DNA of 64,000 bases from Rhodamnia argentea (GCF_020921035.1 NC_063155.1:8107001-8171000), one strand, 5' to 3'; positions 1-12,000 are shown, counted from the first letter of the stretch. The notes: a model not told the origin generated them from the sequence alone. Program-made: numbers and translations.

Positions 1-421
1 TTACCAAGCACAATCTATGTATACATTGCAAGAAAGGAAGGAAAGAGATAATTTCACCCAAAAGAGAAAAAGGAATGACATAGCTGCCAAACATTCTAGA
101 TATTTGTGATGTGAATGGACTAGAAGCAATGTACATGGCAGAAGACATTTTGTCGACAAGACGATCTGTGCATCAAGTTACTATTATCAACCTCTTAAGC
201 CCCAGCTGCATCCATAGTCAATTATCTATAGGAATAGCTAACGTGCAAATTCCACATTTGGATAATTTAAGTAACTGATGGAAGACGGGTTTGGTTTTAT
301 CAAAACAACCAAGACAAGTCCATAAGCATGACCCAAAAAGCAAACAAAACATGCTCCTCACAACACATTCCATGTCTAGGAAAAGACTTGAGCATAAACC
401 ACCGAATTCTTAAACGCGTAC
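1..421 (-). other. Intron of the NEN1-like gene, running off the left edge
   Basis: AT-rich sequence following the donor at 421-420. No acceptor followed by the conserved next family segment was found, so the intron is probably longer than 421 bp. Confidence 0.6.
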
Positions 422-1014
422 CTTCATATCACCAGCTCTTCTTCCAAACTTTTTAGTCAACAACGCTAAAGAATCAATTGTCCCCTTTGGCTCCGGCGCT
501 GGCCTACCAATCTCGGCGAACGCCTCCCTAATTCGAGCACAATCGAACTTCAATATGTTGTGCCCCGCCCATATCCTTCCTATCAACACAAAACCCCCCC
601 AGCACAACGTCAGAAAAAAAACCCAGAACGGGACCAAGCCCAAACCACAACACAACATCTCCAACACCCCCCGCATTTCCATCATCACGCACAACGGCGA
701 CAGGAAAAACAAAGAAGCTCGCGCTCACCGTGGAGGATGTCGTAGACCTTGTCCGCGATCTCCGCGAAGGTGGGGGCGGAAAGGACGGCGTCGTGGGAGA
801 TGCCGTTGCAGCGGACGGAGAGCGACGAGATGAGGGAGAGATCGGAGGGCTGGACAAGGGTGGAGTAGTTGTCGAGCTCCACCAGCTTCCTCGGGCACAC
901 CAGGATGGACCCGAACTCGAGGATCGCGAACCGCTGCCCGGACCGGGTCGGCACGGTGGTCTCCACGTCGAAGAACGCGATCTCCGATCGGGCGTCGTCG
1001 GCGGTCGGACTCAT
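422..1014 (-). CDS. NEN1: NEN1-like DEDDh 3'-5' exonuclease, 5' part only
   Basis: Two exons are visible: exon 1 at 1014-729 and exon 2 at 579-422, joined in frame with GT donors at 728-727 and 421-420 and an AG acceptor at 581-580. The rest of the gene lies beyond the left edge. The protein starts MSPTADD and carries Exo I (FFDVETT, acidic residues D16 and E18) and Exo II (GHNILKFDC), two of the three DEDDh active-site motifs; the third must be off-window. The phrasing matches plant NEN1 proteins, RNase-T-like exonucleases named for NAC45/86-dependent nuclear degradation during sieve-element enucleation. Role here is by family. An in-frame ATG ten codons upstream (1044) exists; I chose 1014 because family proteins begin at MSPT. 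1-421 reads as intron: I found no coding match to the expected next exon. Confidence 0.88.
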
Positions 1015-1044
1015 CGATCCAAAGCTCCGATCTGAATCGTACAC

Positions 1045-2650
1045 AGAGAGAGAAAAATGGAGGGTTTTAGAGTGGTTCTTGCAAAGGTTTATCGTTCTGA
1101 GGTTAGAGACTGACGAAGGAAGGAAGCGCGCATTCGTTGGGTACTTATGGAGGGAAGGAGGGCTGGGATCGCGTGCGGGTGAGGAGTACGGGGTTGCTTC
1201 GGGGATTGGTTGTGCGCGGTGTTACCGTTTACCGGTGGGACACGCCTCCCCGTTGGGGGTTTATCCTCTCGGGAGTGCCTTGCGCGACCGGGCAGATCGT
1301 TTCGACGTCCAGGATTCGACGGTACCCCGCTGAGCACCGTTCAGATCGGACGCAGAGAATCGGATCCCCCTCGAACGGGGGGATGTTCGTTTGACCAAGG
1401 GGGAGCTTTGACCGTGTAGTTTCCGTTTGGGCCGATGTGGGGGTAACAAATGACTTATGTCGTACATTTTCACCTTTCCCCCAACAGTGCAGTAACGTGA
1501 CGAAATGTTTTGGGAACCTTGTTGGCATATGCCCGTTGGTCGATTAAGAGAGTAGTTTATCATCATTTTCCATTTGATGTCCGTTGTAATCACGATCTGA
1601 CCCGTTAAACACCACAATTAAGAGGAAATCGAGATAATTGAACTGGAATAATATTGTGTGCCCACCAGAAAGAAAAAGTTTTCATCGTTGGCCAGAATTT
1701 CCGATACTGTACCGGCACGACAAAAGCAACCTCGTTCCGCGATAAGAAAAAAATATGGGGAGTTAGACGTCATGATGGACATATTTTGATTAGAAAAATG
1801 ACCCAATTGATTCACGAACTTTTAATTTATTTAATATAATCTCTAAATTTTGATCTAACATCATTCAAAGTAATTTATGAACTTTTAAATATTTTTATAT
1901 AATTTAAGAATTACATTAATATTAAATTCACTAATGCAAGTATCACGTTGAATAAATTAAATATCTAGAATCACGTAACACGTGATACCAAAGTTCAGCA
2001 CCGCATTGTAACAAATTGAAAGTTTCGCGGCAAGATTCAGAAACCATCCCTTATTCAAATCGAACACGAAATGCGTGCTCCGAGAGAGCTAAACACCGGC
2101 GGAGCTACAGACGGGACTGGCGAACGCGTTTCGTAACTCGCTCGGTTTCTCCGGTGAGTTTTCTCCCCTTTTTTTCTCGGATCGCGAATCGACCGAGCAG
2201 GCGAGTTACGGATCTAAGGTTTTTCCCGAAGGGGGTGGGGGGTGGAAAAAAAGGAGCAATGAGGAAATGAGAGTGCGACGGACGTTGCTTGTCGTGCGGA
2301 CAGAGAGAACTACAGGAACAGGGAGAGAGAATCGGAGAATCATTCCTTTCCTTACCTGAACCTCCTGCGCTCGGACCGGTTGGAAGAAAGCGGAAGGATC
2401 CTCGGACGCAGTCGCAGGGTTTCCCGGAAAATGCCGAGCGGTCGTGCTGCTTCACGATTCCCTCTGCTGGTACTATTTTATACTGCTTTCCGTTGCAGAG
2501 AGGGAGGGAGAGAGTGAGACAGAAAGAGGCGTTTCGGCTTAACTTCCAGTGCAAGCTTTGGACTTTTTTCTTTTTGGTTAGATCGAGATTTGGACTTTCA
2601 TGGCGAGAGAAGTTGAAATCGTTTCCCTCTCTTCCGAATCCGAAGCTCCC
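1045..2650. other. Intergenic: NEN1-like promoter and unassigned sequence
   Basis: 1045-1640 is the likely NEN1-like promoter and 5' leader. 1795-2000 is AT-rich and resembles the start of the foldback family seen at 52795 and 60295. 2040-2650 is not obviously repetitive and has open frames on both strands (for example 2105-2656 minus and 2289-2678 plus), but none encodes a recognisable domain. It may hold a 5' UTR exon; I cannot support a gene. Confidence 0.4.
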
Positions 2651-2664
2651 TTTCACTGCTTATT

Positions 2665-2722
2665 GGGCCGTAGCGTGAGGCCCACGATTGGGCCGAACCA
2701 CATGGGCCTTTAGGCCCACGTC
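2665..2722. promoter_or_regulatory. Cluster of GGCCCA / TGGGCC site II-type motifs
   Basis: Several GGCCCA or reverse-complement motifs lie within about 60 bp. Such TCP-bound site II clusters are typical of plant housekeeping and organelle-protein gene promoters. The cluster resembles the one at 5693-5775 just before the PPR gene. Confidence 0.55.
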
Positions 2723-2752
2723 AGGTTTGAATAGCAAGAGTGTAAACCCTTC

Positions 2753-3219
2753 GAGTGCGTTTGGTAGTCGGGATAAAAATCATTTATCCTATCGTGTGTT
2801 TGGCTTCCTCCTACGACCGGATAAAGTGGGATATAAATGGGATATAGACTGAGATAAAATTATCCAATGGGGGAGGTGGGATGAAGGTGGATAAGATTTC
2901 TTATGTTCGTGCTATAAAAACTATTTTTTTCTCAAATAACAAACTTCTCAAAAAAATAATTAAATATGAATTATAATTGAATTATAATAATTCTTTAATT
3001 TATTTGTATATGTATTTATAAATTTTAGTTTCTTTCTAGTTTATACTATATATTTTGTGCATATATACATATGCATATATATATATATATGATATGAACA
3101 TATATGACTTTATTATTGTGATTCGCCAAACAATGGATGAGATATGACAAAATTTTCAAATTTCGTATCCTATTGTATTCCATCCTATCTTGACTAGAAA
3201 TTCATACGACCAAACGTAA
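2753..3219. mobile_element. MITE-like element, ~467 bp
   Basis: The left end contains GCGTTTGGTAGT; the reverse complement of the right end contains ACGTTTGGTCGT. The pentamer CCTTC sits directly outside both ends (2748-2752 and 3220-3224), a possible short target duplication. The interior is AT-rich and non-coding with an (AT)n tract near 3078-3090. Superfamily is uncertain; GTTTGG ends recall hAT-like MITEs. Confidence 0.55.
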
Positions 3220-3320
3220 CCTTCTATTATTTAGAACCGGGACACAACCCCGTGTCTTGGATATTCCATCCAGTTATCAATCCCAAATTGCTGTAAGATT
3301 TTCTCAAAAAGGGTAGGGGA

Positions 3321-5177
3321 TGTTGGGATACACGTAACATGCATAGGCAAATAAAATATATAAAATACGCAGCGGAAATAAATAAAAACCTATACACGTA
3401 TCTCCGGAGGCGTAGTTCGTGCGTTTCAATCGAAAATCATATATTGATTAAGAGGGTTTAAAGATTATCTCTCGTAACGTGCTTGAAAACGAGTTGGTTC
3501 GGATGTTCTTTGTTCGAGCCCCACAAATGTCGAACCTCTACTTCAAACACACCACAAATCACGACGTTGAACGGAAGAACGAACTTGCGAGAGTCACTAC
3601 TTAAATTGTGCTAACAAAATTGTGGAATCAATTCTCCGAACTCTTAAAATTTCGCGCACGATCATGTTGGTTGCTGATCGCGTGCGTTGTGCATTTTTGT
3701 TGTGCACGATTGATCGTGCACTGCACAAGCGGTCAGCAAGTAGTTGCTGAGCAAGTGGTTGTTGACCGTGTGGTGAGCAACTACTTGCTGACCACGTAGA
3801 GCATAGAGCATTATGTGGTGAGCAACTACTTGCTGACCACGTAGTGCATTACCCTTTTGTTTTATTTTTATTTTTTTTACAAATAATAATAACAATTGTT
3901 ATTACTATAAAAACAAAAGGTACACCACCCTTATGTGCGCAAATTGGGCACATCAATATGTGTCCGAACAATACGTGTATGTCATTATATGCACGTACGT
4001 CAATGACCGAAAATTAAATTAAATTAAATTAAATCTCATTTAATCTAATTTTAGTCCGACTAATTCGATAGTCGTGATTGCAAACATATTTGTAATATCA
4101 TCTTTCCGTTTAATGTCGTCATGTATTGGTTAAGGTGTGTGATATCCCTAGGTTCATCACTGAATTGGCGATAAGACATGCAATACCACGTTAGTACTTT
4201 CAAGAGAATTAATTGTCCCGATTAACCTCTAGGTCCCACAAGTCATGAGTGACATCTAGTAATATGTCATGGCTACCCATACAATGTGAATTTTTTAAGA
4301 ACATAATGAACCTCTCAACTTTGACTACGGTATAATTCAATCCCCCTGTCTTACTATATCCCGATCAAACAAAGACCATGGAATATTTGTCAAGTCACTA
4401 ATTCGATAATATGCACAAATCTAATCGACATGCATTTATACAAGACATGAACATTTCATTCTTAGTTACAACCCTCGCCAATGATTTCAATGCATTGTCG
4501 TAACTAGATTACATAGGATGTCATACCTTGCATGTAACGAGGAGGTAGATTCCATTTTGCGCACACGTGTGACTTCGTATGTGCATGAACTATGACCATC
4601 AAGTATAGAGACGAATCAACGAACCGCCAATATGCGCACTGGTGAACCATAGCCATCCAACGTACAACTCAACACCGTGCCTCGGGTCTAAGGATTATTT
4701 ACACAAGACTAAAACATGAACAATTAGACATTGATTGATCACGTTAAAAGCTTCCATGTTGCTAATCGTTCAATGTGTGCCACGTTCGGTGAACTTGTGC
4801 GGTACAAGCACTTGTGTTCTAACTCGAGTATCGCAATACCCAATGACTTGTGATTCGTCATTCCCTTAAGTATCCAATACTTAATGGTGAAGTTAAGAAC
4901 GCACCGGTTTCAACGGGATCATTAATATCCATTCAATGATCCATCGATCGGGAACAGTTTAAATATTCAGTCTAACCGTGAATCCCATAACATATATTCT
5001 CAACGTCTCAAGAATAGATCCAGCCACAATTGATCTTATGGAATTTATTTATATAAGTAAATAATTTGACAAGTGAATAAATACGTCTTTGCCTTTAATT
5101 AAATAGGAAATTGAAAATACAATTGAAATCCCTAACATGTAACTATTACATAATCTCTTTAGGGCATATCTCTAACA
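3321..5177 (-). mobile_element. Solo LTR of a Copia (BARE/Angela-like) retrotransposon
   Basis: A 1,857 bp block starts TGTTGGGATAC and ends CTCTAACA, so both strands show TG...CA ends. On the minus strand it begins TGTTAGAGATATGCCCTAAA, like the first bases of long Angela/BARE-type Copia LTRs, which are also about 1.8 kb; orientation is inferred from that. Flanking pentamers are GGGGA (3316-3320) and GGTGA (5178-5182), matching at 4 of 5 positions as an aged target duplication. No primer-binding site, gag-pol frame or second LTR is present, so this is a solo LTR left by LTR-LTR recombination. Confidence 0.8.
3731..3844. repeat. Inverted and direct repeat inside the solo LTR
   Basis: A 30 bp unit ending in CTGACCACGTAG occurs at 3770-3799 and again at 3815-3844 (45 bp period). 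The arm GGTCAGCAAGTAGTTGCT at 3731-3748 is the exact reverse complement of 3776-3793, giving 18 bp hairpin arms with a 27 bp loop. Confidence 0.85.
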
Positions 5178-5527
5178 GGTGATTCGGTAAAGTTTTCCAC
5201 TCGATCATATCTCTAACATGATGGATCTACTCGACAAGGTGAATCACGTTGTGCCTCGGGGTCTTCACTTTTTAACCCAACCTTCGCTTAGTCCATTGCT
5301 CTAGAACTCAGAATAATATTGCAGATTGGATTGTCAACACCCAATTCATTTCTTTTTTTTGGTTGTTGTACCAAGAAAAAAACACGTATCATTCAGTGCT
5401 ACTATCAATTAATTTTTTAAGCAAAATGTTTTTACAAAATGATAGTTTATATCGCTTATAAAATTGAATAAAAGATAAATATTTTCATTGTTAAAGCAAA
5501 TGTTTGGGCACAAATTGTTAAGCTTTG
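5178..5527. other. Intergenic, with a remnant of the GTTTCG-type MITE family
   Basis: No gene seen. 5405-5520 contains phrases (such as TTTATATCGCTTATA and CACAAATTGTT) shared with the ~220 bp MITEs at 33109, 51766 and 52161, so it is probably a truncated copy. Confidence 0.45.
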
Positions 5528-5579
5528 AATTGATTTTTTTTTTTTTTTTTTTGAGAGAGAGAGAGAGAGAGAGAGAGGA
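5528..5579. repeat. Poly-T plus (GA)n microsatellite
   Basis: A run of about 24 T is followed by about 13 GA units, roughly 350 bp upstream of the PPR start codon. Confidence 0.95.
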
Positions 5580-5692
5580 GAGTATTGCTTTGAATTGATT
5601 TTTCGAGAGAGTGGGTTTTTGCGGGGTTGGAGGAATTTTTATGTTTGTGTCCAATTCCCTCTCTTTGAATCTGACGCTCTCGTTTCGCCGCG

Positions 5693-5775
5693 CATTGGGC
5701 CTGGTCCATAGTGTGAGGCCCAATACATGATGGGCTAAACTTGGGCCTCGCACTGCGGGCCTTTGAGACCCACGA
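5693..5775 (+). promoter_or_regulatory. GGCCCA cluster, probable core promoter region of the PPR gene
   Basis: Five or more GGCCCA/TGGGCC/GGGCC motifs lie 150-230 bp upstream of the ATG at 5925. The text around it (TTCCCTCTCTTT, then ATTGGGCC, then GTGTGAGGCCCA) echoes 2622-2680, suggesting a duplicated promoter segment. Confidence 0.6.
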
Positions 5776-5924
5776 GACCCCTATCGCGGCCCACCAGAAA
5801 ATGAAAGAAGGTGTTATGGTTTTGCGGAAAATCACGTCTCGTTCCTTTTCTCGTCTCTCCGGCTCTCCCCCATGCTCATGGATCTCCATGAAAGCCAGGC
5901 GAGCTCGAGCGGATTCCATTTTAA

Positions 5925-7583
5925 ATGTTCGCTGAAGCAGCGTTTCCCGCGTACCCAAGAACTTCGAGAGCGCTGCAGCAACACCTCTTCTCTCTGCTCC
6001 GGAGCTGCGGCGCCTCGAGGGGCCTCCCTCAGATCCACGCCCAGATCGTCGTCAACGGCTACACCAGCAGCAATTTCGTTCTCGTCCAGTTGCTCGCTCG
6101 CTACGTCGGTTGCGGCCTCTTCGCGGACGCTTCGAAGGCCTTCCAAGGCGCCCGGAACTCGAGCACTTCCGTATGGAACCAGATGATCCGGGGACACGGG
6201 CGAAGCCCGGCGCCGCGAGGATCGGTCGAGTGTTTCAATCGGATGGTGCGCGGGGACGCCGAGCCCGATGGTTACACGTATTCCCATCTCTTGAGCGCTT
6301 GCGTGAGGTCGGGCTTGTTCGGAGAAGGACTGCAGGTGCACGGGAGGGTTTTGAGGGATGGGTATGTCTCGAATCCGTTTGTGAAGACGAATTTGGTGAA
6401 TTTGTATGCAATGGGTGGAGGGGACAGTGGGATGAAGGACGCGTGCAAGGCGTTCGACGATATGGGCGAGAGGAATCTCGTATGTTGGAATTCATTGCTT
6501 GCCGGGTATGTTAGACGGAGAGACATGGGTGGCGCGAGGAAACTGTTTGACGAGATGCGCGGGACGAATGTCGTCTCTTGGACAATAATGGTTGCTGGGT
6601 ATGCTCGGAATGGAATGTGTAGACAAGCGCTGAGTGTGTTTAATGAGATGCGGAGACTTCGGGTGGAGTTAGACCAGGTGGCTCTGGTAGCTGCACTGTC
6701 GGCTTGTTCGGAGTTGGGAAATTTGAAACTTGGCCGGTGGATCCATTCCTATGTTTTCGAGAAAATATGTGCTAAAAATCAGCAACTGTCGGTCACTCTG
6801 AACAATGCGATTATACACATGTATGCTAGCTGCGGTTCTATCGATGATGCCTACGAGGTGTTCAGGAAGATGCCAAGGAGAAGCACGGCTTCTTGGACGA
6901 CCATGATCATAGGATTTGCAAAGCAGGGGCTTGCGGATGAAGCTCTTGGGATATTCCATATGATGCTAAGCATAGGAGAACCAGAAGCACAACCTGACGA
7001 GCTAACTTATATTGGGGCTCTGACTGCTTGCAGCCATGCCGGGTATGTTGATGAGGGCCGCCATATTTTCAAAAGCATGAGTGCAAGTTGGGGAATCAAA
7101 CCGAGAATCGAGCATTATGGCTGTATGGTCGACCTCTTGAGTCGTGCTGGAAACTTGGAGGAAGCCTGTCGGCTCATAGAAACCATGCCCATGAAACCGA
7201 ATGAAGCTGTGTGGGGTGCCCTGCTTGGTGGTTGCAGGATTCATAAGAATCCCGAGATCGCCTCTGTTGTGGCTCAGAGACTAGAAGTTGAGCTCAACCC
7301 TGACGGCTCTGCGGGCTATCTTTTGCTTTTGTTGGAAACATATAGGACTGCTAAAAGATGGATGGACGCGAACAATATCAGGCAGAAAATGATTGACACA
7401 GGCACGAAGAAGCCAGCACCTGGCCGAAGTTGGGTTGAGGTCAATGGAGTCATTCATGATTTCGTGGCCGGTGACATAAGCCACACGCATACGTTTTTCA
7501 TACACGAGATGCTTAGAAAGGTGAAAGTTCAAGCTGAGTCGGGAGGATGCCAGCCAGATGAGGCTTTGTGTGTTGCAGCTTAG
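5925..7583 (+). CDS. PLS-class pentatricopeptide repeat protein, E+ subgroup (552 aa)
   Basis: One uninterrupted 552-codon frame, as usual for plant PPR genes. Tandem PPR motifs run from about residue 80 to 425, for example SVWNQMIRGHG, NLVCWNSLLAGYVRR, NVVSWTIMVAGYARNG, ASWTTMIIGFAKQG and HYGCMVDLLSRAG. They are followed by an E motif (AVWGALLGGCRIHKN) and an E+ motif (PGRSWVEVNGVIHDF). There is no DYW deaminase domain; the protein ends about 50 residues after the E+ start. The family acts in mitochondria or plastids as site-specific C-to-U RNA-editing factors that recruit a separate DYW protein. The first 45 residues lack a clear acidic run and could be a transit peptide. Target RNA and orthologue cannot be read from the sequence. 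It is tail-to-tail with the epimerase gene. Confidence 0.93.
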   Translation: MFAEAAFPAYPRTSRALQQHLFSLLRSCGASRGLPQIHAQIVVNGYTSSNFVLVQLLARYVGCGLFADASKAFQGARNSSTSVWNQMIRGHGRSPAPRGSVECFNRMVRGDAEPDGYTYSHLLSACVRSGLFGEGLQVHGRVLRDGYVSNPFVKTNLVNLYAMGGGDSGMKDACKAFDDMGERNLVCWNSLLAGYVRRRDMGGARKLFDEMRGTNVVSWTIMVAGYARNGMCRQALSVFNEMRRLRVELDQVALVAALSACSELGNLKLGRWIHSYVFEKICAKNQQLSVTLNNAIIHMYASCGSIDDAYEVFRKMPRRSTASWTTMIIGFAKQGLADEALGIFHMMLSIGEPEAQPDELTYIGALTACSHAGYVDEGRHIFKSMSASWGIKPRIEHYGCMVDLLSRAGNLEEACRLIETMPMKPNEAVWGALLGGCRIHKNPEIASVVAQRLEVELNPDGSAGYLLLLLETYRTAKRWMDANNIRQKMIDTGTKKPAPGRSWVEVNGVIHDFVAGDISHTHTFFIHEMLRKVKVQAESGGCQPDEALCVAA

Positions 7584-7814
7584 AAAAGGTAAAGAGGAGA
7601 GTTTGCGCATCAATACTTCACGTACATGCGCTACCACCTGCGATGTCGATGCTTGTTTGGACTCCTAAGGTTCTTGGTGAATCCACATCAAGCAAGAATT
7701 TTTTAGCACCATTTGATTACACTTCAAACGCTCTAATTAACGTCAACTGTCATCCGAGAAAAACACTTTTTTGGAGAGGATCTTGGTACTTTTACAGTAG
7801 CTTCCATTCTTTTG

Positions 7815-8072
7815 TACTCTCCTATGACATTATCCGTGCCGATGAGTCTAACCAATTGTACAGATACTTTAGGAGCATTCTTGATCATTGATTCTTCAGA
7901 AAAGACATAAAATGGTGATGTTCGGTCTATGGAACTTTTGTTACTCTCTCCTGTGACATTATCCGTGCCGATGAGTCTAATGAATTGTACAGATACCTTA
8001 GGAGCATTCTTGATCATTGATTCCTCAGAAAAGACGAAAAATGGTGATGTTCGGTCTATGGAACTTTTGTTA
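7815..8072. repeat. 129 bp tandem duplication downstream of the PPR gene
   Basis: Two copies, about 7815-7943 and 7944-8072, are nearly identical (shared phrases GACATTATCCGTGCCGATGA and GGTGATGTTCGGTCTATGG). They lie about 230 bp past the PPR stop codon, probably in or just after the 3' UTR. A few substitutions separate them. The open frames through this block are products of the duplication. Confidence 0.9.
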
Positions 8073-8114
8073 CCAGCGAAATGAAAAAATTTCGCGAGTT
8101 AATTAATAAATTAC

Positions 8115-8118
<4 letters not shown>

Positions 8119-8162
<44 letters not shown>
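8119..8162. repeat. (CT)n microsatellite
   Basis: About 21 CT units, followed by a short GTGCGCACACGCACAC stretch. Confidence 0.95.
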
Positions 8163-8166
<4 letters not shown>

Positions 8167-9001
8167 GCACACGCACACAAATACTCAACATTTAAAGAAC
8201 AGATAGAATGATGGTAGACAGTAAGAACGATTTGAATAAATTGGGAACAGAAGCGCGGGGCTAAGATTTTGTTTTATGCCTCTTTTAATGAAACTTAAGC
8301 TGTATTCCTGTTGGCTGAAAGACGATTATCCTGATACTACCAGCACAATGACAAGTGTAGAGATGAAATGGGCTATGCAGATTGTGTGCATTGACACCTA
8401 GAAGAGATCGTAGGTAGCAGCATTTGTGGGTTAGAACCAAAACTTACTGCGTGCACGAGGTTTTCCGAAGGTGACCATACATCAGTTGATATACGTGCCA
8501 CAGATGAATTTTTACTCGAATGATGATCTTTATTATTCAACCCGTAACATGTTGTACACTCCCTGTCATATCACTATTCTTGGGCTGGATGATCTATGAG
8601 TCTTATAAGATTAACAGCACCCAATAGAATTGACCAGGATGTAGCAGCATATGCGACGACATGTTCTTGCAATATTCTGCTGCCTCGGCAATCTTTCTGC
8701 AGATGAAAAGAAGAGATATGAACAAGTTAAAGAGAGCTTATTGAAAAGGTTAGAGAACCAATCCTGAGCACAGACAAAAAAAATTCACAATGAATTATCT
8801 TTGCTGGCCATATTAACACTGAATCAAGATATCACGGTTGTGATTCTCACTACTAATCATCTATCATTTCTTTCACTAAAGATCATAGTCCAGACAAATT
8901 AAACTAGTTAAAATACTGAAAGGAATTCTGATGGAGTGAAAAGCTGACATACATGATGTGAAGAATTCAGGATCAAAAATTAAACTGGAAGACTGAGAGC
9001 C

Positions 9002-12000
9002 TTAGACAGCAACTGGTTCAGGCCTCTTGCTGGTTTTGATACCTCTGATAGCTGTAAAACATTCAAAACATACCCAAGGGAGTGGGTCAAACCAAATTAT
9101 AGGGAATGGATTTTTCCTTTCCGAGTCTAAAAGGATCAATGTGGCCCTACCTTCCGCATAATCCTTCGCACCGAAGACTGCAGAACCAGCAACTAAAGCA
9201 TTTGCTCCAGCTTCAATGACCTGCGTGCATAGAAACAGCTTAAATATGAATCGTGCATGTCATATGATCTGTCAGTGGAGCCTGTATGAGTTAGCAGAAA
9301 CAATGTTCTGGTTCACTTTAGCTGCAGCAATATTCGCAGCCATGTTTAATTCTAGGGTAGGGTGCCAGCATTCTTCCCTTGATAGACCATGAATAGAATC
9401 CTTCTTTTTTGGTCAAAGCATTTGAACTTTGTATTGGTAACTACTGGTAGGTTCAAGCATCAAGGCATGCCTTGTTCTTATTTTCCCCCTCCCATCATTT
9501 TAATTGCGCTAGAGTACCCAAGGATAATATACATTTTAGGGACTCTGAGAGGAAAATGGACATGGAGCATCCAGTTTATTGTAACGGCTAGAACACTTAG
9601 TTTGGTTCTTCTGGGATGTCTTTGAAATGTCTTAGGAAAAATGGCATACTTTCAGAATTTGAAGTCTCGTGATTTGCTAAGGAATTGGCGCTGGTTAATA
9701 CACTCAAAAGCTCTTTAAGAAAACAATCTAAGATGTACCTTTGAGTCAGCTGGCAACAATTCAATACAATTCAAAATTCACTTCCTTCCCCAAGATTATA
9801 GAGTCATCAAGCAGTCAGTCAGATAGATCAAAATACTAGTAGGCACAAATAAATTATACTACAGCACCTTAAATGCATTAGTTGGGCCGACTCCACCATC
9901 TACTTCGATCCACGGGTTGACTCCCTGCAGAAAGGAGAAGACATATTCAAGAGGAAAGTTCATTATAGCCGAACAGATAACAAAGTAAAGAAGAATGAAA
10001 TAGGACTATATCCCAGCCCCAGGAAATTTACCTTCTCCACACACATCCTTCTCAAGTCCGATATTTTCTTCACTTGGCTCTCAATAAAGCCTTGTCCACC
10101 AAAGCCAGGGTTCACCGACATGATCAACACCAGATCAACCACTATTTGCATAAAGAAAGGTAGAGTCATATTTCCTCTTTCATCAAATAAATTTGCCACC
10201 TTTGTGATATTTTTTCCTTGGACATTCCCCTTGGAAGGAAAAACCTTAGTATAAATTCTTAGGAAATATATTGAGAAAGTTCAAGAAAAAAATGGAAAAT
10301 TTACGACCAAAGTGAGCAAACAGTAACTCACCATCAAGGACATATTCTATAGCACTTAGTGGGGTACCGGGGTTCAGGACAACTCCAGCTTTAACTCCCA
10401 GACTTTTAATCTAGATAACAGTAACCAAAATTCAGTAAAAAGATGCATAAGTTGCAGCAATGCAAGGGCAGGTATGTAAAGAGGATTGGGGGCAGTTATA
10501 ATACCCATGCAGTATTAGTATAATACCTAAGACTCTTAGGTACTAATAGATACATCAATATATCATATAAAGAAGCCAAAATGTTGGGATTATGAAAGAT
10601 CAACCTCTACCTAAGTTGTCATAATTAATTGATACAAGATGACTAGTGCACTACATCAGTATTCCAGAGGCCATATTACTGAATTACAATCAGATGGCAA
10701 TGTATGCCCTGCGTTAGTGTTTAAGACAGCAAAAGGGCAGCATGCTGCATACAATCCAAACAGTAATTGTCAGTAGCAAAAGATAAAGGGAACATGTGCA
10801 ATAGAGGCCACTATTATTCTAAGTCCTAAGGGAAAAAACTGTGTTGCCAGATTAAGACATGGCATGCAATGTAAAATACTGAGGATCTACATGGTCGAAG
10901 GTGTTTATATTACTGAAAAGCTTTATCATTAGCTATTGCACTTATTTTACAAGGCTGCAACCTCTCTTTTGTTATGAAAGCATATTTCCCAAGGAATCTG
11001 CAGTGGTTCACTTGATACACACACTTCTCCATGCAAAGAGACCCATTAAAGAACATGAATAACCACAAAGAACAATGCATTCTGCATCTATAGAATGGAG
11101 AAAGGATCATACTTGGTTGATTGTGCGATGCAAGTGGATGGTAGCAGTTTGTTCGCAATGTACACTGACTATGTCAGCTCCAGCCTTGATGAAATCCGGT
11201 ACTCGCTGTTCAGGTTCTACAATCATCTGCACACACGATTTCCAAGTTATTAAGTATTCATTAGAAAACCTTCTCTTATGAAGAAAATCCACCAAATGAA
11301 TAGGTTACCAAATGAACATCCAGAGGAAGATCTGTAATAGGGCGCAGGGCATCAACCACAAGGGGACCGATTGTAATATTGGGAACAAAACGGCCATCCA
11401 TTACATCGACATGGATCCAGTCACATCCTGCCAACTCCACAGCTTTCACCTATATTACTATATAAGAGTCAAATACCGAAACATATGTACACATGACAAT
11501 CCTTAGCAGAAACAATCTGAGAAAAAAACCAAGCTTGCGACTTGGACTATTGTTGAAGCATACAAGCTACAAAAATGCTAAAGATCCAAGTAATGGGATA
11601 GAAACAAATCAGACACTACATAGCTCCTTAAAAAACAAGTGATAGAATGGAACCTGATCTCCCAGCTTTGCAAAATTAGCAGATAGTATTGATGGAGATA
11701 CAATAATATCACTTTTGGAGTATTTGTCAACTCGTGCAGATGCCGTCACCACCGTCTGGATTTTCCTATTTAGACCCAAAAAAGGGAAGTAATCATATCA
11801 GAAATGGGAGATAAAGAGCTGTAAAATAGCTTAAGGCCAATTTCCATGAAAAGCAGTATTAAAAGTGAAGTCCCAACAATCTTACATGTAATAACTTCAC
11901 TCTCAAACGACAAAAGAGAAGTGAACAAGACTAGTAAGAACTGTCAGATGAAGCAAGAAAGATACATGCAATAGGCTACTAATAATGACAACTTTTTTCC

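Noticed and set aside
2105-2656. 183-codon minus-strand open frame
   Set aside because: No recognisable motif, low-complexity Ser/Phe content, and competing frames on the other strand.
9389-9625. 78-codon plus-strand frame
   Set aside because: Lies in an RPE intron, antisense, with no recognisable content.
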